From Zea mays (taxonomy: Eukaryota > Streptophyta > Magnoliopsida > Poales > Poaceae), in NCBI RefSeq assembly GCF_902167145.1, contig NC_050097.1, positions 113,865,982 to 113,929,981 of the forward strand: a stretch of 64,000 nucleotides of DNA. Reading direction: 5' to 3'. The notes below the pieces were generated by a model. The model was not told the origin of the DNA. It worked only from the letters and a program-made list of their open reading frames with translations, and made no database searches. Of this stretch, positions 1 to 12,100 are shown one piece after another. Numbering within the stretch: the stretch's first letter is position 1; every line of letters begins with the position of its first letter. The position numbers were made by a program, and so were the translations under genes.

Positions 1-599
1 TATGTCTTTTACCAAATGGGGAGAAAGTAGTTTAAAGAGGGCTTATACTTCACTCTAAGTATTCGTTTTTGGCGATTCATGCCAAAGGGGGAGAAAGTAT
101 TAGCCCAAAGCAAAAGGACCGCACCACCACCAATTTCAAAAATTTTAGTCTTTATTTGGTTTTAAAGAAGTATTTTCAAATTGGTATCTTATTTATGATA
201 TAATTTCAAATTGGTATACCCTCTTCAAAATTAATATCAAAACCCTCTTGAACACTAAGAGGAGGATTTCATTAAGGGGGAGTTTTGTTTAAGTCAAAGG
301 AAAAGCATTTGAAACAGGGGGAGAAAATTTCAAATCTTGAAAATGCTTCTCAAAATCTTATTCATTTACCTTTGACTATATTGCATAAGAACTTTGAAAA
401 GGATTTACAAAAGAATTTGCAAAAAAAACATGTGGTGCAAGCGTGGTCCAAAATATTAAAAATAAAAGAAACAATCCATGCGTATCTTATAAGTATTTAT
501 ATTGGCTCAATTCTAAGTAACCTTTGCACTTACAATTATGCAAACTAGTTCAATTATGCACTTCTATTTTTGCTTTGGTTTGTGTTGGCATCAATCACC

Positions 600-613
600 A
601 AAAAGGGGGAGAT
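600..613 (+). promoter_or_regulatory. Polypurine tract of the left Sirevirus
   Basis: An A5-G5-AGAT tract directly abuts the TG that opens the 3' LTR, as expected for the plus-strand primer of reverse transcription. Confidence 0.8.
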
Positions 614-1909
614 TGAAAGGGAATTAGGCTTACACCTATTTCCTAATTGATTTTGGTGGTTGAATTGCCCAACACAAATAATTGGACTAACTAGTTTGCT
701 CTAGTCTATAAGTTATACAAGTGCCAAAGGTTCACAAAAAGCCAATAAATAGACAAAGAAAAGGGTTCAACATTAAGAGCAAGGGACAACCGAAGTGTGC
801 CCTGGTCTGGCGCACCGGACTGTCCGGTGCACCACCGGACAATGTCCGGTGCACCAGGGAAGTTCAAGCTGAATTCAACACCTTCGAGAATTCTCAGAGG
901 CGCTCCGCTATAATTCACCGGACTGTCCGGTGCACCACCGGACAGTGTCCGGTGCTCAAGAGGAGAGCGACTCTGAACTCGCCAGCTTCGGGAATGCGCT
1001 CCGCTATAATTCACCGGACATGTCCGGTGCACACCGGACTGTCCGATGAGCCAGCGGAGCAACGGCTACTTCGCGCGCAACGGTCGTCTGCAACGCATTA
1101 AATGCGCGCCTGCGCGCAGAGGAGCAGAGCACGCGCGGGTGGCACACCGGACAGTCTACAGGACTTGTCCGGCGCGCCACCGGTCAGCCAGGCAGGCCCA
1201 CACGTCAGAGCTCCAACGGTCGGAACCCAACGGCCAGGTGACGTGGCTGGCGCACCGGACAGTGTCCGGTGGCGCACCGGACTGTCTGGTGCGCCATGCG
1301 ACAGCTGCCTCCACCAAACGGCTAGTTTGGTGGTTGGGGCTATAAATACCCCAACCACCCCCACATTCAAGTTATCCAAGTTTTCCACCTTCCAACTACT
1401 TACAAGAGCTCTAGCATTCAATTCTAGACACACCCAAGTGATCAAATCCTCTTCCAATTCCACACAAAGCTTTAGTGATAAATGAGAGAGATTTGTTGTG
1501 TTCTTTTGAGCTTTTGGGCTTGGATTGCTTCCTTCTTTCATTCTTTCTTGCGAACAACTCAATTGTTACCAAGGCAAGAGACACCAATTGTGTGGTGGTC
1601 CTTGCGGGGAAGTTTTGTTCTCGTTTGATTGAGAAGAGAAGCTCACTCGGTCCGAGGGACCGTTTGAGAGAGGGAAAGGGTTGAAAGAGACCCGGTCTTT
1701 GTGACCACCTCAACGGGGAGTAGGTTTGCGAGAACCGAACCTCGGTAAAACAAATCCGCGTGTCACACTCTTTATTCGCTTACGATTTGTTTTGCACCCT
1801 CTCTCTCGGACTCAATTATATTTCTAACGCTAACTCGGCTTGTAGTTGTGATTAAGTTTGTAAATTTCAGATTCGCCCTATTCACCCCCCCCCCCCTCTA
1901 GGCGACTTT
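614..1909 (+). repeat. 3' LTR of the left Sirevirus
   Basis: The LTR begins TGAAAGGGAATTAGGC and ends close to the conserved CTCTAGGCGACTTT, about 1.3 kb. It contains many copies of the inverted repeat CACCGGACTGTCCGGTG or variants (813-829, 916-932, about 1013-1045, 1145-1180, 1252-1290), a TATAAATA box at 1341-1348, and a poly-C stretch at 1885-1896 just before its end. The downstream copy of the target duplication cannot be checked because the 5' flank is outside the window. Confidence 0.85.
1341..1348 (+). promoter_or_regulatory. LTR TATA box
   Basis: TATAAATA follows the palindrome-rich part of the LTR and precedes a CT-rich leader, the normal U3/R position. Confidence 0.65.
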
Positions 1910-2343
1910 GAGTTACAACTTCTAGTATCACAAAGATTCCCTAGCCCTAGTCCTGAGCAAGTGGCCAAATAGTTGGACGAAGGATTGGTTCTATTACAAG
2001 ATTGTTTATTGAAGTTTTTTTACAATGAGGGAGTTGATAATGAAGCCAATGAGAGCCTCCTTCGATCTCAAGAAACCTTTATGCAACCTTAGAGGTTTTG
2101 CTAGACGTGATGATTGCTTTTAACATTATATCTGATAACATGCATACCTAGGACCTTGTGCAAGAACATTTAGCGAATATGAAAGAGAGTTGATAATTGA
2201 TGTTTTGGAGTCATGTGGCCTAAATATTAATGACGTTAGAGAGCTATGATAAATGTTCTAATATGAAAGAGAAACACCAAGGTGTACAAAAAAGTTAACT
2301 GATATTAACCCAAGGCATTGTATATGTCATGTGCTTGTCATAT
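1910..2343. other. No recognisable gene
   Basis: AT-rich sequence with no open frame of note. Short pieces look like decayed coding or transposon DNA, but I cannot assign them. Confidence 0.5.
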
Positions 2344-3370
2344 GATAGTCGCCTAGAGGGGGTGAGTAGGCGAAACTTGAATTTTACACAAAACAATCTA
2401 AACTCGATCTGAGATTACAATATTAAGTGCTTAGAATAAGATGTGTTAGTTTGGGTTATTATAAGCATAATACTTGCATAAGGTTGCTAGTAAATTTAAA
2501 TATGGAATTGGACTTAGCAACACAATGCAATAGAAGTTTGGTGCAAGTAAGAAAACTACTAGGGAGGAAAGGTGAAGAGCAAATAGGATAGGAAAGGTGA
2601 AGAACAAATTGTAAAGGCAAAAAAACAAAGGAACACACGATAATTTGTTAGCAGAGTTCAGTCTCACAAACAAAAATGTGTCTCCATTGTGGGATCCACT
2701 AATGACCAGGTTTCTTTGAACCCTTTCATCACTCAAGTGATCACAAAGACCAAACTTGTGTTCTCTTTTGTTTTCTCAAGTGAGACCGACTCTCGCAAGG
2801 CGCGCCAGAACCTAGAGGCTCTTGATCGCTTTACAAATAGATGGGGGAGTCTCAAGTCCAAAGTTGAATGATTGCAACACACTCCACAATTCAGCTCTCT
2901 AAAGTGCACTATCTTTTCTTCTCACAAGGCAAGACTCTCACTATCTTCTCTACTCAGATGTGGCACTTGAATCACATGTAATGACTTGAAAGTGTTGCTC
3001 TGTATGCATATGACTTGTTTTCTCAGCTCTCTTAGATGTGTAACGTACTAGTTCGGGGTCATATCTATAGGCCCCAAGCCCTCATATAACCATTGGAATG
3101 CAACTCCCAAAACTGTACTGTATTCGGGTGCATCGAACCTCAAACGGTATTGCCCTAGAATGTAAGGCGACAAGAAGGATATACGGTGACAAGATATGTG
3201 CGCGTGCATTGTCTCGAAAGAAAAAGAGGGGTAAACGAACCATGGTTGGGAGGCCACTTCAATTTGTGCAAATGCATTTGCCCCCCATCCTTTTTGATCC
3301 TAACACAAGTCAGCATGAGTTGGCATCACAGGTCGATGCGATACTTGCAGTAAAAAGTGTCTAGAATGCT
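2344..3370 (-). repeat. Possible degraded copia LTR in reverse orientation
   Basis: Read on the minus strand, the segment ends in a stretch like the 3' terminus of a Sirevirus LTR (CGCCTACTCACCCCCTCTAGGCGACT), and a TTATATGAGGG box lies near 3080. Neither a primer-binding site nor a clear polypurine tract flanks it, so it may be a solo or truncated LTR. The right edge is approximate. Confidence 0.35.
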
Positions 3371-3399
3371 AGCTAGCGTGCGTTTTCCATGCTCATGCC

Positions 3400-5294
3400 T
3401 AGGGCTAGAAAAAAGCTCGAGCTCGACGAGCTGACTCGAGCTCGCAGCAGCTCGGCTCGGACTGGCTCGACGCTTAGAACGAGCTCGAGCCAAGCCTGTT
3501 TTTGTGGCTCGTGAAAAGAGCGAGCCAGCTCGGCTCGACCCAACAACAATTTGTTACATAAAACCCTAATTAGCATATAATATTAGTACCAAGTAGACAA
3601 TTAATTTATGTTATTTTAGAATACTATACAAAATTAATCTATTTTCTATATTATATTAGTGATATATCTATTTTACTAATTTAAAATATGTTATTTAAAA
3701 TATTTTTAAGATTTATATCTCTACTATACTTAAAGCACCAGTTTCAACGGTCGTCATGCGTCATATTTTTACAAATAACCCCTTACATCTATCTCAAATT
3801 AACCCGCTGCATCCCTCCATGCACACAACCTCCACGTCCGGTCCGTTAGCCAGTCGGGTGGTTAAATTAGCGTAGAATATTTAAAAAAATGGTGCAGGAG
3901 GTGGAGTTTGAACCCAAGCCCTGATGGAAGAAGGGTGGGAGACAATGAGTAAAGCCATATAACCAGTAGAACATCATGGTTAATTACTTTTAATATTGAA
4001 TATAAATTGTATATATGTATATACGAGTTTTGTAAAATAAAAAATATATAATCGTACCGGGCCGGATCAGCACTACGGGCCGAGACTACTGGCCTAGGCA
4101 CTATTAAATGGGTCGTGCCCCGGACCAGCCCGCCAGATACGACCCATTTGGCCATCTATACCTCTGCACGATAATGATGGTCCTCGCCTCAGTTGTCGCC
4201 ACCTCGTTCGTCATCCTTCTTTTCTCTGTCCCCTCATGCCTCCGCCTCCACGCCACCTATTCTCGGCAGAGGGCGTGGGAGCAGGCGCCTGCTCCCCGTA
4301 TTCGTCCGACACCAGCCCCAACACCGACCCGCGCAGTGGTTATTGCACGTCCACGAGGGTGTTTCATAGCATGCACGCACCATCGTTTTCACAGTCGTCG
4401 GACGTCCCGTTCGTCTTCCCAGCCTTCGCCCTGTTCTTCCTCCCCAACCTGATGCCCCTGCCCACGGTCGCAGCCGCGAGCCGGCCGACGCTCGTCGACG
4501 CGGGTACGAGCGAGTCAGTCTTGCTCTTGACTTTTCTTCGTGTGTGCCGCCGAGGAGGACACGATGGCGCTTGCCACGCTTAGGTTATCTTGGCGATGAC
4601 GAGTCCAGATCTAAGATATTGGACAACCAAGGCCCGTAGCTCGACAGCAGTCGACATATGCTACGAAGTTGGTGGTGGTGTTGTGTGCCTCAGTGGGTCC
4701 AGGGGTGGAAGGCACTCGCATTCTCTCGCCCTTTTCGGACTGACGCCTGGTGCTGGTGCCTCTCGGTTTGGAGCCGCTCTGGCTAGGCTTCTTTCTCCGC
4801 TTACGTGCTCTCTCCCTGTATGTATCTAGCAGTATACTACCTATGTTGCCTCCAGATGTCCATGTCTTCGTCGTGTCCTTCTCCGGCAACGAACAGGTAT
4901 GACTGCCTCTTCCCTTCCCTTCCTGCTCTACGAAATCTTAGAAGTGGGTTAGGCGAGGGATGAGGGTCCCTAATTTGCTGCCTATGGTACCCATTCGATG
5001 GCTTGGCATCGCCTGTTTACATGATATTTCATTTACCACGATGTCGACTCGGTTAGTCAAATCAAAAAAAATATATGGAGAGCAGAGACATTTAATAAAA
5101 AATCTTGAGATCTTTTTGGTAAATAATTTATGTGGGTATTGTTGTGACCCGTCGTAACGCATGGACAACCGACTAGTTATAATTTAGAGAGCATATCTAT
5201 GTTTATGGCTAGGCTTATTGGCTCGGCGAACCGGCTCGCGAGCCGAGCCGCTTTTTCGAGCTCGCAAGATAGTGCGAGCCCGTTTCCACCCCTA
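3400..5294. mobile_element. Non-autonomous hAT-type element carrying a nested Helitron
   Basis: The ends are imperfect terminal inverted repeats: TAGGGCTAGAAAA on the left, TAGGGGTGGAAAC on the right when reverse-complemented. Both continue into GCTCGAGCTCG-rich subterminal repeats. The element is flanked by identical 8-bp copies of ctcatgcc (3392-3399 and 5295-5302), the duplication length made by hAT transposases. There is no transposase gene. Without the internal Helitron the element would be about 436 bp, that is, MITE-sized. Confidence 0.85.
3718..5176 (+). mobile_element. Helitron-like element inside the hAT element
   Basis: The segment starts TCTCTACTATAC after an A and ends with a short imperfect hairpin (CCGTCGTAACGCATGG), then CTAG before a T. 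This fits the terminal rules of grass Helitrons (5' TC, 3' hairpin plus CTAG, insertion between A and T, no target duplication). It encodes no Rep/helicase, so it is non-autonomous. GC-rich open frames around 4108-4583 may be captured gene fragments, but I do not recognise them. A hAT-like palindromic stretch lies near 4055-4150. Confidence 0.6.
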
Positions 5295-5302
5295 CTCATG
5301 CC

Positions 5303-6560
5303 ACTCACTCCTTATTTTGTCCAGTGCCCTGCGCATCACGCCGGCCTCATGCTGCCCGCACCTGCACACGCCATATAGTCTCAAACAAGCTTCTTTTTTT
5401 TCCCATCGTCTTTATTATGGCGTGCATGGTGCATGACATGCATATTCAAGGGAATGATGATTCCTGTGCAGAAGATCACAGTGCCATGCCGGTTCCCTTT
5501 GACCAGAACAAATCCATGTGACAAGAAGAAACCATGTGTGTGCTCGGTTTAACGGATGCATGCCAGCAGGTGCATCTGGAAACAAGTGTACAGCCCAGAT
5601 ATGGAGCTGGAGATTCCACCAGTGCTTCTTCATGTGGGCGAGGCGGCTACAAGAATCTTGAACCCCCAGCTGATTCTTTCACAAACAGAAACAGGATAAG
5701 AAAATGGTATAGATAGATCCTGCAGAACATAATGGATCTTTGACCAGTAAAATCCAAGATGTTCGTTTGATCCAGGCAATGCAAAATAACTTGACAGTAC
5801 TCATGCACGGCCGGGCCGACCCATGCGCATTGTCTGCCAGCCAAGAAGCATGTATGTTCTAGTTAATGCGGTGTTCATTCAGTAAACAAACGATTCTTAA
5901 AGAATACGTGACACGTATACATCAGAGATACAGTGGGTCAAATTAAAATATGCGATTCAAAACGCGCCACCTGTTTACGCCGCGAACTGAACACGCAGGA
6001 TATCCGCAAGGCAACCTGGTTTTTTTTTTTTTTTGATTTCCTGATTATAACGCCACTGATCATAACGCTCTTTACAAATCAGTCTTCATTTTTAAACCAT
6101 ACATAAAGAGAACTGCACAGCTTTACGTTAATACAAGGCAAATAGGTTGCCGTACAGTAATTCCAATGGTCCCGAGCAAAATACAGTCCAATACCAATAG
6201 TCCAATTCATGTTTTTTACCTTAAGCAATGACAAAGGAACTAACCATCTCTTTTTTTTCCCTCTCGATACGCAAGAGAGCTGCATATCATTGTTGTATTA
6301 ACAAAAAAAAAATGGGGTGCGAACTCATACAACAGTCAAGTTCTTTAAATAAAAAAAAAACAGACACGCCCTTCACATACGAGGAGAATAAATTTACAAG
6401 TGCAAACTGGAAGTGCACAACACACATACTCACACGGAATTCACCATCCATTTGTTGCGACAAAGGAGCTTCCCAGTTCCTACTCAACCCCCTGCCTGCA
6501 TAGAACAGAACCAAGAATGCCAACTTTTTAGATAGATTGACGATACAAGTTTCTGCTACA
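5303..6560. other. Intergenic stretch, possibly a 3' transcript remnant
   Basis: No supported gene. A possible small MITE lies at about 5867-5999, with related ends GCGGTGTTCA and GCGTGTTCA (inverted). A 17-18 nt poly-T run sits near 6017-6034. A minus-strand frame around 6430-6500 ends in a stop followed by AT-rich sequence and could be the last exon of a lost gene, but the evidence is weak. Confidence 0.3.
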
Positions 6561-6562
6561 TA

Positions 6563-6643
6563 CTCCCTCCATCCCAAAATAGTAGTTGTTTTATTCATAC
6601 AGATGATTATAAACCTAGACATATGTACACACACGGAGCGGAG
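6563..6643. mobile_element. Stowaway-like MITE
   Basis: An 81-bp element starting CTCCCTCCATCCCAAAATA, the hallmark end of grass Stowaway (Tc1/mariner-type) MITEs, and ending GGAGCGGAG. It is flanked by TA on both sides (6561-6562, 6644-6645). Confidence 0.65.
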
Positions 6644-7513
6644 TATTAGTGAGTAGTTCACCGGTACAATATGGACTAATCTATGTATCCATTTAAACTC
6701 AACATTATTGGCATGTCAACTGTTTAACAATACAGATTTTGCTTTTCTGAATAACTCGGGATGATGGGGTTTCACATAGCATCGTGACCACAGTTCTAAA
6801 AACAGGTCAATGGCATGCTTTCATAGAAATTGACTTGTTACTGTCATTTCAGTGCATGAAACTAATAATCAACTGGATACTAGCTATGGTGGTCCAGCCC
6901 GAAAATGGAACCGACAGTTTCCTCAAGCCAAGGGAAAAGTAGGCTAAAGACTTCCATGTGTAATTGTAAACTAGCTAGATTGTTATAGGGACATCAGTGA
7001 TTTTGCCCGTGTTCAGGAGTTCCATGGTACTTTTGCCCCTCTTTTCTAACTCTGATTTTGCCCACGCCTTTTCGAATTGAAGATACCATTTACCCCTGTT
7101 TTGGATATCTGTTAGATGTACGTCATGGAACTGGATTAAACAGTAAAAACATTTGGAAATAGGCAAAGACCAAACTACCCACCTTACCCAATCATCCCCG
7201 TGACCCACCATGACGCCGTTCACTGCACCTTCAAGCTGCGGCCGGCTGCAAGCCTTCAGCCATTCTAAAAATGCCACAGCCACGGCAGCTTTCAGCTGCA
7301 GCGAACGGCTTCATGTTCCTCGTCTTGGGAACATTGATCCCTTTCCAAGAACATTGGAAAGATCTTGTCCTGTCCTTGGGAAAACCTTCCTCAAGTAGCA
7401 TACTACGCTCCTCAATCCCCAATCCTCGACCCGATCAACTCGAGGACATGGTGACTATGATAGAGCTGTGAAGACCCGTTGCTGCCAATGAGATGCTTTG
7501 TCTTCCATTTTTA

Positions 7514-7786
7514 GGTCTCGTTCATTTCGGCCTAATCCGGCCGTTCCAGGCCTCTTTCCGGCTGAAAAAAATTATCCAGTTTGGAATCCGGCCCTAAGCT
7601 GTTCGTTTCAACCCGAAATAAAAACAAAAGCGGCCCAGTTCGAAGTTTCCCCTTCCTCCATGGCCCGGTAGGAATCCGGATCCCTTACCATCTGGATCAA
7701 ATCCTGGGCTGGATTGAGTGGTCCACTGTTTCCTGGCCTGGAACCGTTTCCGGCCTGGAACCGTTTTCAGGCAACCGAACGGGGCC
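7514..7786. mobile_element. MITE-like element, Tourist-type
   Basis: The ends GGTCTCGTTCATTTCGG and, inverted, GGCCCCGTTCGGTTGCC are terminal inverted repeats. The flanks are TTA on the left and TAA on the right. The internal sequence is rich in GGCCTGGAACCG repeats. Size (273 bp) and ends suit a PIF/Harbinger or hAT MITE. Confidence 0.5.
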
Positions 7787-8235
7787 TAAGTGCTCCTGCT
7801 GCTGCGCATGTCAGTTGGTGCCATGCTGCTCGTCTGTCTGCTGCTCATGTGCTCGTCCGCACCCTGTCGTCCTGTGGAGAACCCAATCCAGTTCTCAATC
7901 TGCTGCCCAGACTCGGCACATGCCACACCTGGGTGCCACCACCACAGGGCATTGCCCCATCCCTCTCCAAGCTTCCCTAGGACACCAATCTGCCACACCA
8001 AACAGGCTTGACCTGCTGCCCCAGCCTGCTGCCCAGGCCACCCTACTCTAGGATGTCACCGTTGTAGGTCAGGAGTCCATCAGCATGCCATGCCTCAGCC
8101 ATGTCTCTGTTCAAACAGATCTCCCAACTGGCCCTGTGATCCTTGTAGCAAGCTGCAACACGACCCTAAACCCTAAACCTCTCGCCTGTCTACATGTGAG
8201 CCAGCCTCCGCTCTCCAGTTTCTTTTTTTTCAACT

Positions 8236-8627
8236 AGCAAACATGTCCATGTGTTGCAACGCAATGTACAACTTGTTGCACGGTCACTAGTACAATTTGC
8301 AGCTCAATGATTTATACAATGGTTTATACTTCGTACAGAATTAAATTAATGGTCAAATTTCAGGCAAGCCCGTGTATTTGTTTTTACAAAAAAACCGTTC
8401 ATTGTACTTCTAGCTAGGAAACCAGCAAGGGTGTTAGCAAACAAAGTACCTTGGACACTTATTCATACTCATGGAGTCCTACACAATCGTGTTTGTATGC
8501 AGCTTGCAAGTCTACTCGCACCTGACGTCATAAACGTACATTGTCAGGCATGGGGTGCCATAAGTGGGCCCACATAACATGCATGGAAGAAGAAAGCTAT
8601 TCACTTTAATATTAGGGAGATAGACGT
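8236..8627 (-). mobile_element. Candidate short Helitron
   Basis: Read on the minus strand it begins near TCTATCTCCCTAATATTAAAG and ends with the palindrome GCGTTGCAAC, then ATGGACATG, TTTG and CTAG before a T. Such termini are common in small grass Helitrons. The preceding base at the 5' end is not the expected A, so the left boundary is uncertain. Confidence 0.4.
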
Positions 8628-9119
8628 GTAGGTGAAGATGTAGATTGGCTGATGACGTATACTTGTGTAAATTGCCACATGTATAGACCAATTGATGATA
8701 TAGCTTGGTACATTTTTAGAAATCTGTCAAAATGCTATCTAAATGTTTCATATCAAAACAGGGATAAAAGTACAAACTAATCAAAACGAAGGAAAAAATA
8801 TGCAGGGGCAAATTTTCCTTTTACAACTGCTTTGATGATGTTAAGTGCACGAAACGGAATATGGGCAAACTCAATCTTCGTTTTGAAAAAGTGGGGGCAA
8901 AATCACAAAGTTGAATTAACAAAGGCAAAATCGCAATTGGCCTTCAAAGTAAGGGCATGGACACAAATGCCTTCTAGTTCTAAGGACTTACTATGGCTCC
9001 ATAGAGGTGATAATGAAAACTACTCTATGGGTACAAGACTAGGAATCCAGGGTTCTGACCTGATTGAGATGTGAAGATAATAGACTAACACAACAGTTCC
9101 CAATAGAATCCACTTGAAG

Positions 9120-12100
9120 TTATTGTGCCTTTACAGACTCAGCTTCAATCGTGTAATCTGGAAGAGTCTGCAGTGCCTAATGAAGAGCATTAATGTCTAT
9201 CAACATGAAGGAGAAATAAAAAACTATCATGTGAACAAAAGTAGGTTGATTATTTTATCCATATACCTCATACAAGTACCATGAGATATAAGCATCTGTA
9301 GCAGCATATTGAAGTTGTTGTTTGGAGAGGACATCAGCCTCCCAGTTCCCCATTCTTATGTTGCTCGGCTTTGGCAACTACAGACATTTAGACGTTGAAC
9401 TTTTTTAGTCCAAATAAACATGCATGCTAAAAGGCTTTTCAAGTTCACAATTAGTGTCAGGCATTTAGAAAGTAATTTAGGTTTCTTCCTGCCAAATTTA
9501 TAACTTAGCAAATAACAAGCTACAAAGTGGGAATTTTCAGGATAGTGTAATTCACAGATAGAGCACAAATTTAAATTGAACAAAGGTTGTACTTTGTCTC
9601 CTAGACTCCTACGCATTACTGTTAGAGTATATGCGTGTCTAGGCCCATGTGGCCCATGTACATCACTATATAGCTACCCATTAGGGTTAGCCTTATGTAT
9701 CAATCAGTTACTTGAGATATGGTATCAAGCTAGGGTTTCCTCCCTCCCTCCCCTGCAGCCGCCACCTCCCTTCCCTGCTCTGCCGCCGCCTGCATGCTGG
9801 CCGCGCGCCCAGGCGTCACGTGCGCCGCGCCAGGCCGGCCGCCCCCTGCTCGCGCCCCGTGCCGCGCGCCCGACCCCTCGTCCCCTCCTCTCCGCCAGGC
9901 GCTGAATCGGCGCCCAGGCGCGACCCCGAGCGCCCAAGCCGCCGCCGCGCCCAGGCGCGCCGCCGGCGCTAGGTGCCGCGCCCGCCAGGAGCGCCCAGGC
10001 ACGCACCCCCGCCCGCCCTGCCTCTGTCCCGCCCGTCCCGACGCCCCCGAGCGCCGCTAGCGCGACCAGGTCTTCCCTGCTCCCATGGATGCCGAGTTCC
10101 CTCCCCTCTCTTCCTGGGTACGGGCCGCATCTCCTGGCAGACCCGCCGCCGTCCCTCCTGCCGCCGCTGCTGGGCTCAGGCCGCCGTGGGGGGCAGGGCC
10201 CATCGCCGCCGGCGGGTCCCTCACCGCGACGGGCACCGCATCGGTCCTTGCGGCTGTGGCAGATGCCCCTCCTGCGGGGGTTGCCGGTCCGGAGGACCCT
10301 CCCCCGCCAATCCCCCCATCGCCTGTCGTCGATCCGCCGCCTCCCCCTCCACCGGTCGCCCACCAGGGATACACCGTCGCCGCCCTGACTGCTGCCCGTG
10401 CGGAGCACGTGGCGCGACAGGCCCGTTTGCGGGAAGCAGCTCTCGTGTGGGAGCGCGAGGCCGCCGATGCTATCGCTGCTCAGATTGCCGCGGCGGAACA
10501 GCTCCTCGCCTCACCTGCGACCCACGACGGCGGGGTCACCTCCTCTGACACCGTGGGCGGAGTGTACGGCGTCTCGACCGCACCGACCGTCGGCACCGGA
10601 CCCCGCACCATCCCCACGGTGTTGTGGCATGACCCGGCTGACCCGCTCGTGGCTCAGCTCCACCTTCAGACTGGGAGTGTCCAGAACATTCGCCTCATGG
10701 TTCCTGTCGTCCTGGAGCCAGAGTTGTCGTCCTAAGCACGCTGGCGTGACTTACTCCTCACCCTTCGCCGCTACGCTCTGGATGACCACGTCCTCTGCGA
10801 CCCCGCCGGCGTGGCGCCACCCGCCGCGTGGGTGCGCCTCGACAGCATCGTGCTCACCTGGATCGTGGGGACGATCTCCATTGACCTCCACAGCCTCCTC
10901 CGGAACCTCCCTCACGCTTGGGCTGTTTGGCTTGCCATCGAAGGCCAGTTTCTGGGTAACACCGAGGCCCGGGCTCTCCGTCTTGACGCAGCCTTCTGCA
11001 CCTTCGTCCAGGGGGACCTCAGCGTCAGTGAGTACTGCCGCAAGATGAAGACCATGGCGGACTCACTTGGCGATCTGGGCTGCCCCGTGGAGGACCGCAA
11101 CCTAGTCCTCAACGTCCTCCGCGGCCTTAGTGATCGCTACACCCACCTCTGGTCGTTGATCATGCGCCAGCGCCCCATCCCTACCTTCCTCCAGGTCCGT
11201 GACGACCTCGCCCTGGAGGACATCACTCTGGGTGCTCAGGCTACCTTGATCTCCGGCCCGGGGTCCTCGTCCTCCTCGACAGCTCTGGCGGCTCTCCCCC
11301 CGACCCGTCCTCCTACTCCGTCTGGCCATCGTTCCCCCGGGCCGAACATGGGCGGCGGGGGTCACGGTGGCGGAGGTGGGGGCGGTGGTGGTCGTCGCCG
11401 CCGTGGTGGCCGCGGTGGTGGTGGTCATGCTGGTCCCGGCGGTGGTGCCCGTGGCAGCGCTCCGACACCGGGACCCCAGCAGGGTGCACCTTGGCCCACT
11501 TTCCACCACCCGTGGTCAGGGCGCATCTCCATGTGGCCGTTCCAGGGGCCTGTTTCTGAGGCTCGTCCCCCGGTGGCCATGTTCGCTGCTGCACAGCCAG
11601 GGTTCACCTCGTCGCCGGGGTTCGCCGCCGCCTCTCCGTCGCCCTGGACCCCGTCGCCTACCGCTTCATCGTGGCCCACGCCGCCGTCTACTCCACCGTC
11701 TGGGCTGATTGGTTGGGACGCGACCGCCCTGGCTGCCTTCCAGACTCCCACTCTGACTCCACCGCTGGGTCCCGAGTGGATCGCGGACACCGGTGCTACC
11801 TACCACACCACTCCGGACCCTGGTATACTCACCTCTGTGCGCCCTCCTCCTTCCTCTCTCCCTTCGTCCATCATGGTGGCGAATGGCTCGTGTCTCCCTG
11901 TCACATCTATGGGTGCCGCCGGCCCTCCCGGCTCTTTTCGCATGCCCGATGTTCTTATCGCTCCTTCTTTGGTCCACAATCTACTTTTTATTCGTCGGTT
12001 TACTACTAGTAATTCTTGTTCTGTTGAGTTTGACTCTTCTGGTCTTATTGTGAAGGACTCGGCAACTCAGCGCCCCCTCCTCCGATGTGACAGCACCGGC

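Larger units (their letters stand above)
1..1909 (+). mobile_element. 3' part of a Sirevirus-type Ty1/copia retrotransposon
   Basis: The window opens inside the untranslated region between pol and the 3' LTR of a copia element. Several G-rich polypurine tracts of the type aaagggggaga (near 15, 85, 275, 315 and 600) precede the LTR, which is the multiple-PPT arrangement typical of Sireviruses. The last tract touches an LTR opening with TGAAAGG. No credible protein is encoded in 1-613; the 87-codon reading frame at 285-548 is low-complexity and Lys-rich and I do not call it. The element body and 5' LTR lie to the left of the window. The closing CA of the LTR is not found, so its right edge is truncated or mutated. 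Confidence 0.85.
6990..8955. repeat. Possible long inverted-repeat element (Mutator-like?)
   Basis: The left segment (about 6996-7115) and the reverse complement of the right segment (about 8750-8955) share the same rhythm of TGATTTTGCCC / TTTGCCCCT motifs and both run into CCCTGTTTT. This suggests decayed terminal inverted repeats of one DNA element containing the MITE and small Helitron below. No target duplication was found. Confidence 0.3.

Noticed and set aside
4108..4583. Possible protein in the Helitron (114-115 codons)
   Set aside because: Overlapping frames in GC-rich DNA without recognisable motif; mentioned only as a possible captured fragment.
8160..8180. Telomere-like CCCTAAACCCTAAACC
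   Set aside because: Only two or three units, not an array; common by chance in plant introns and spacers.
9725..10408. Minus-strand 227-codon frame opposite the copia gag leader
   Set aside because: Gly/Arg-rich shadow of the GC-rich gag leader on the other strand; no domain or splice logic.
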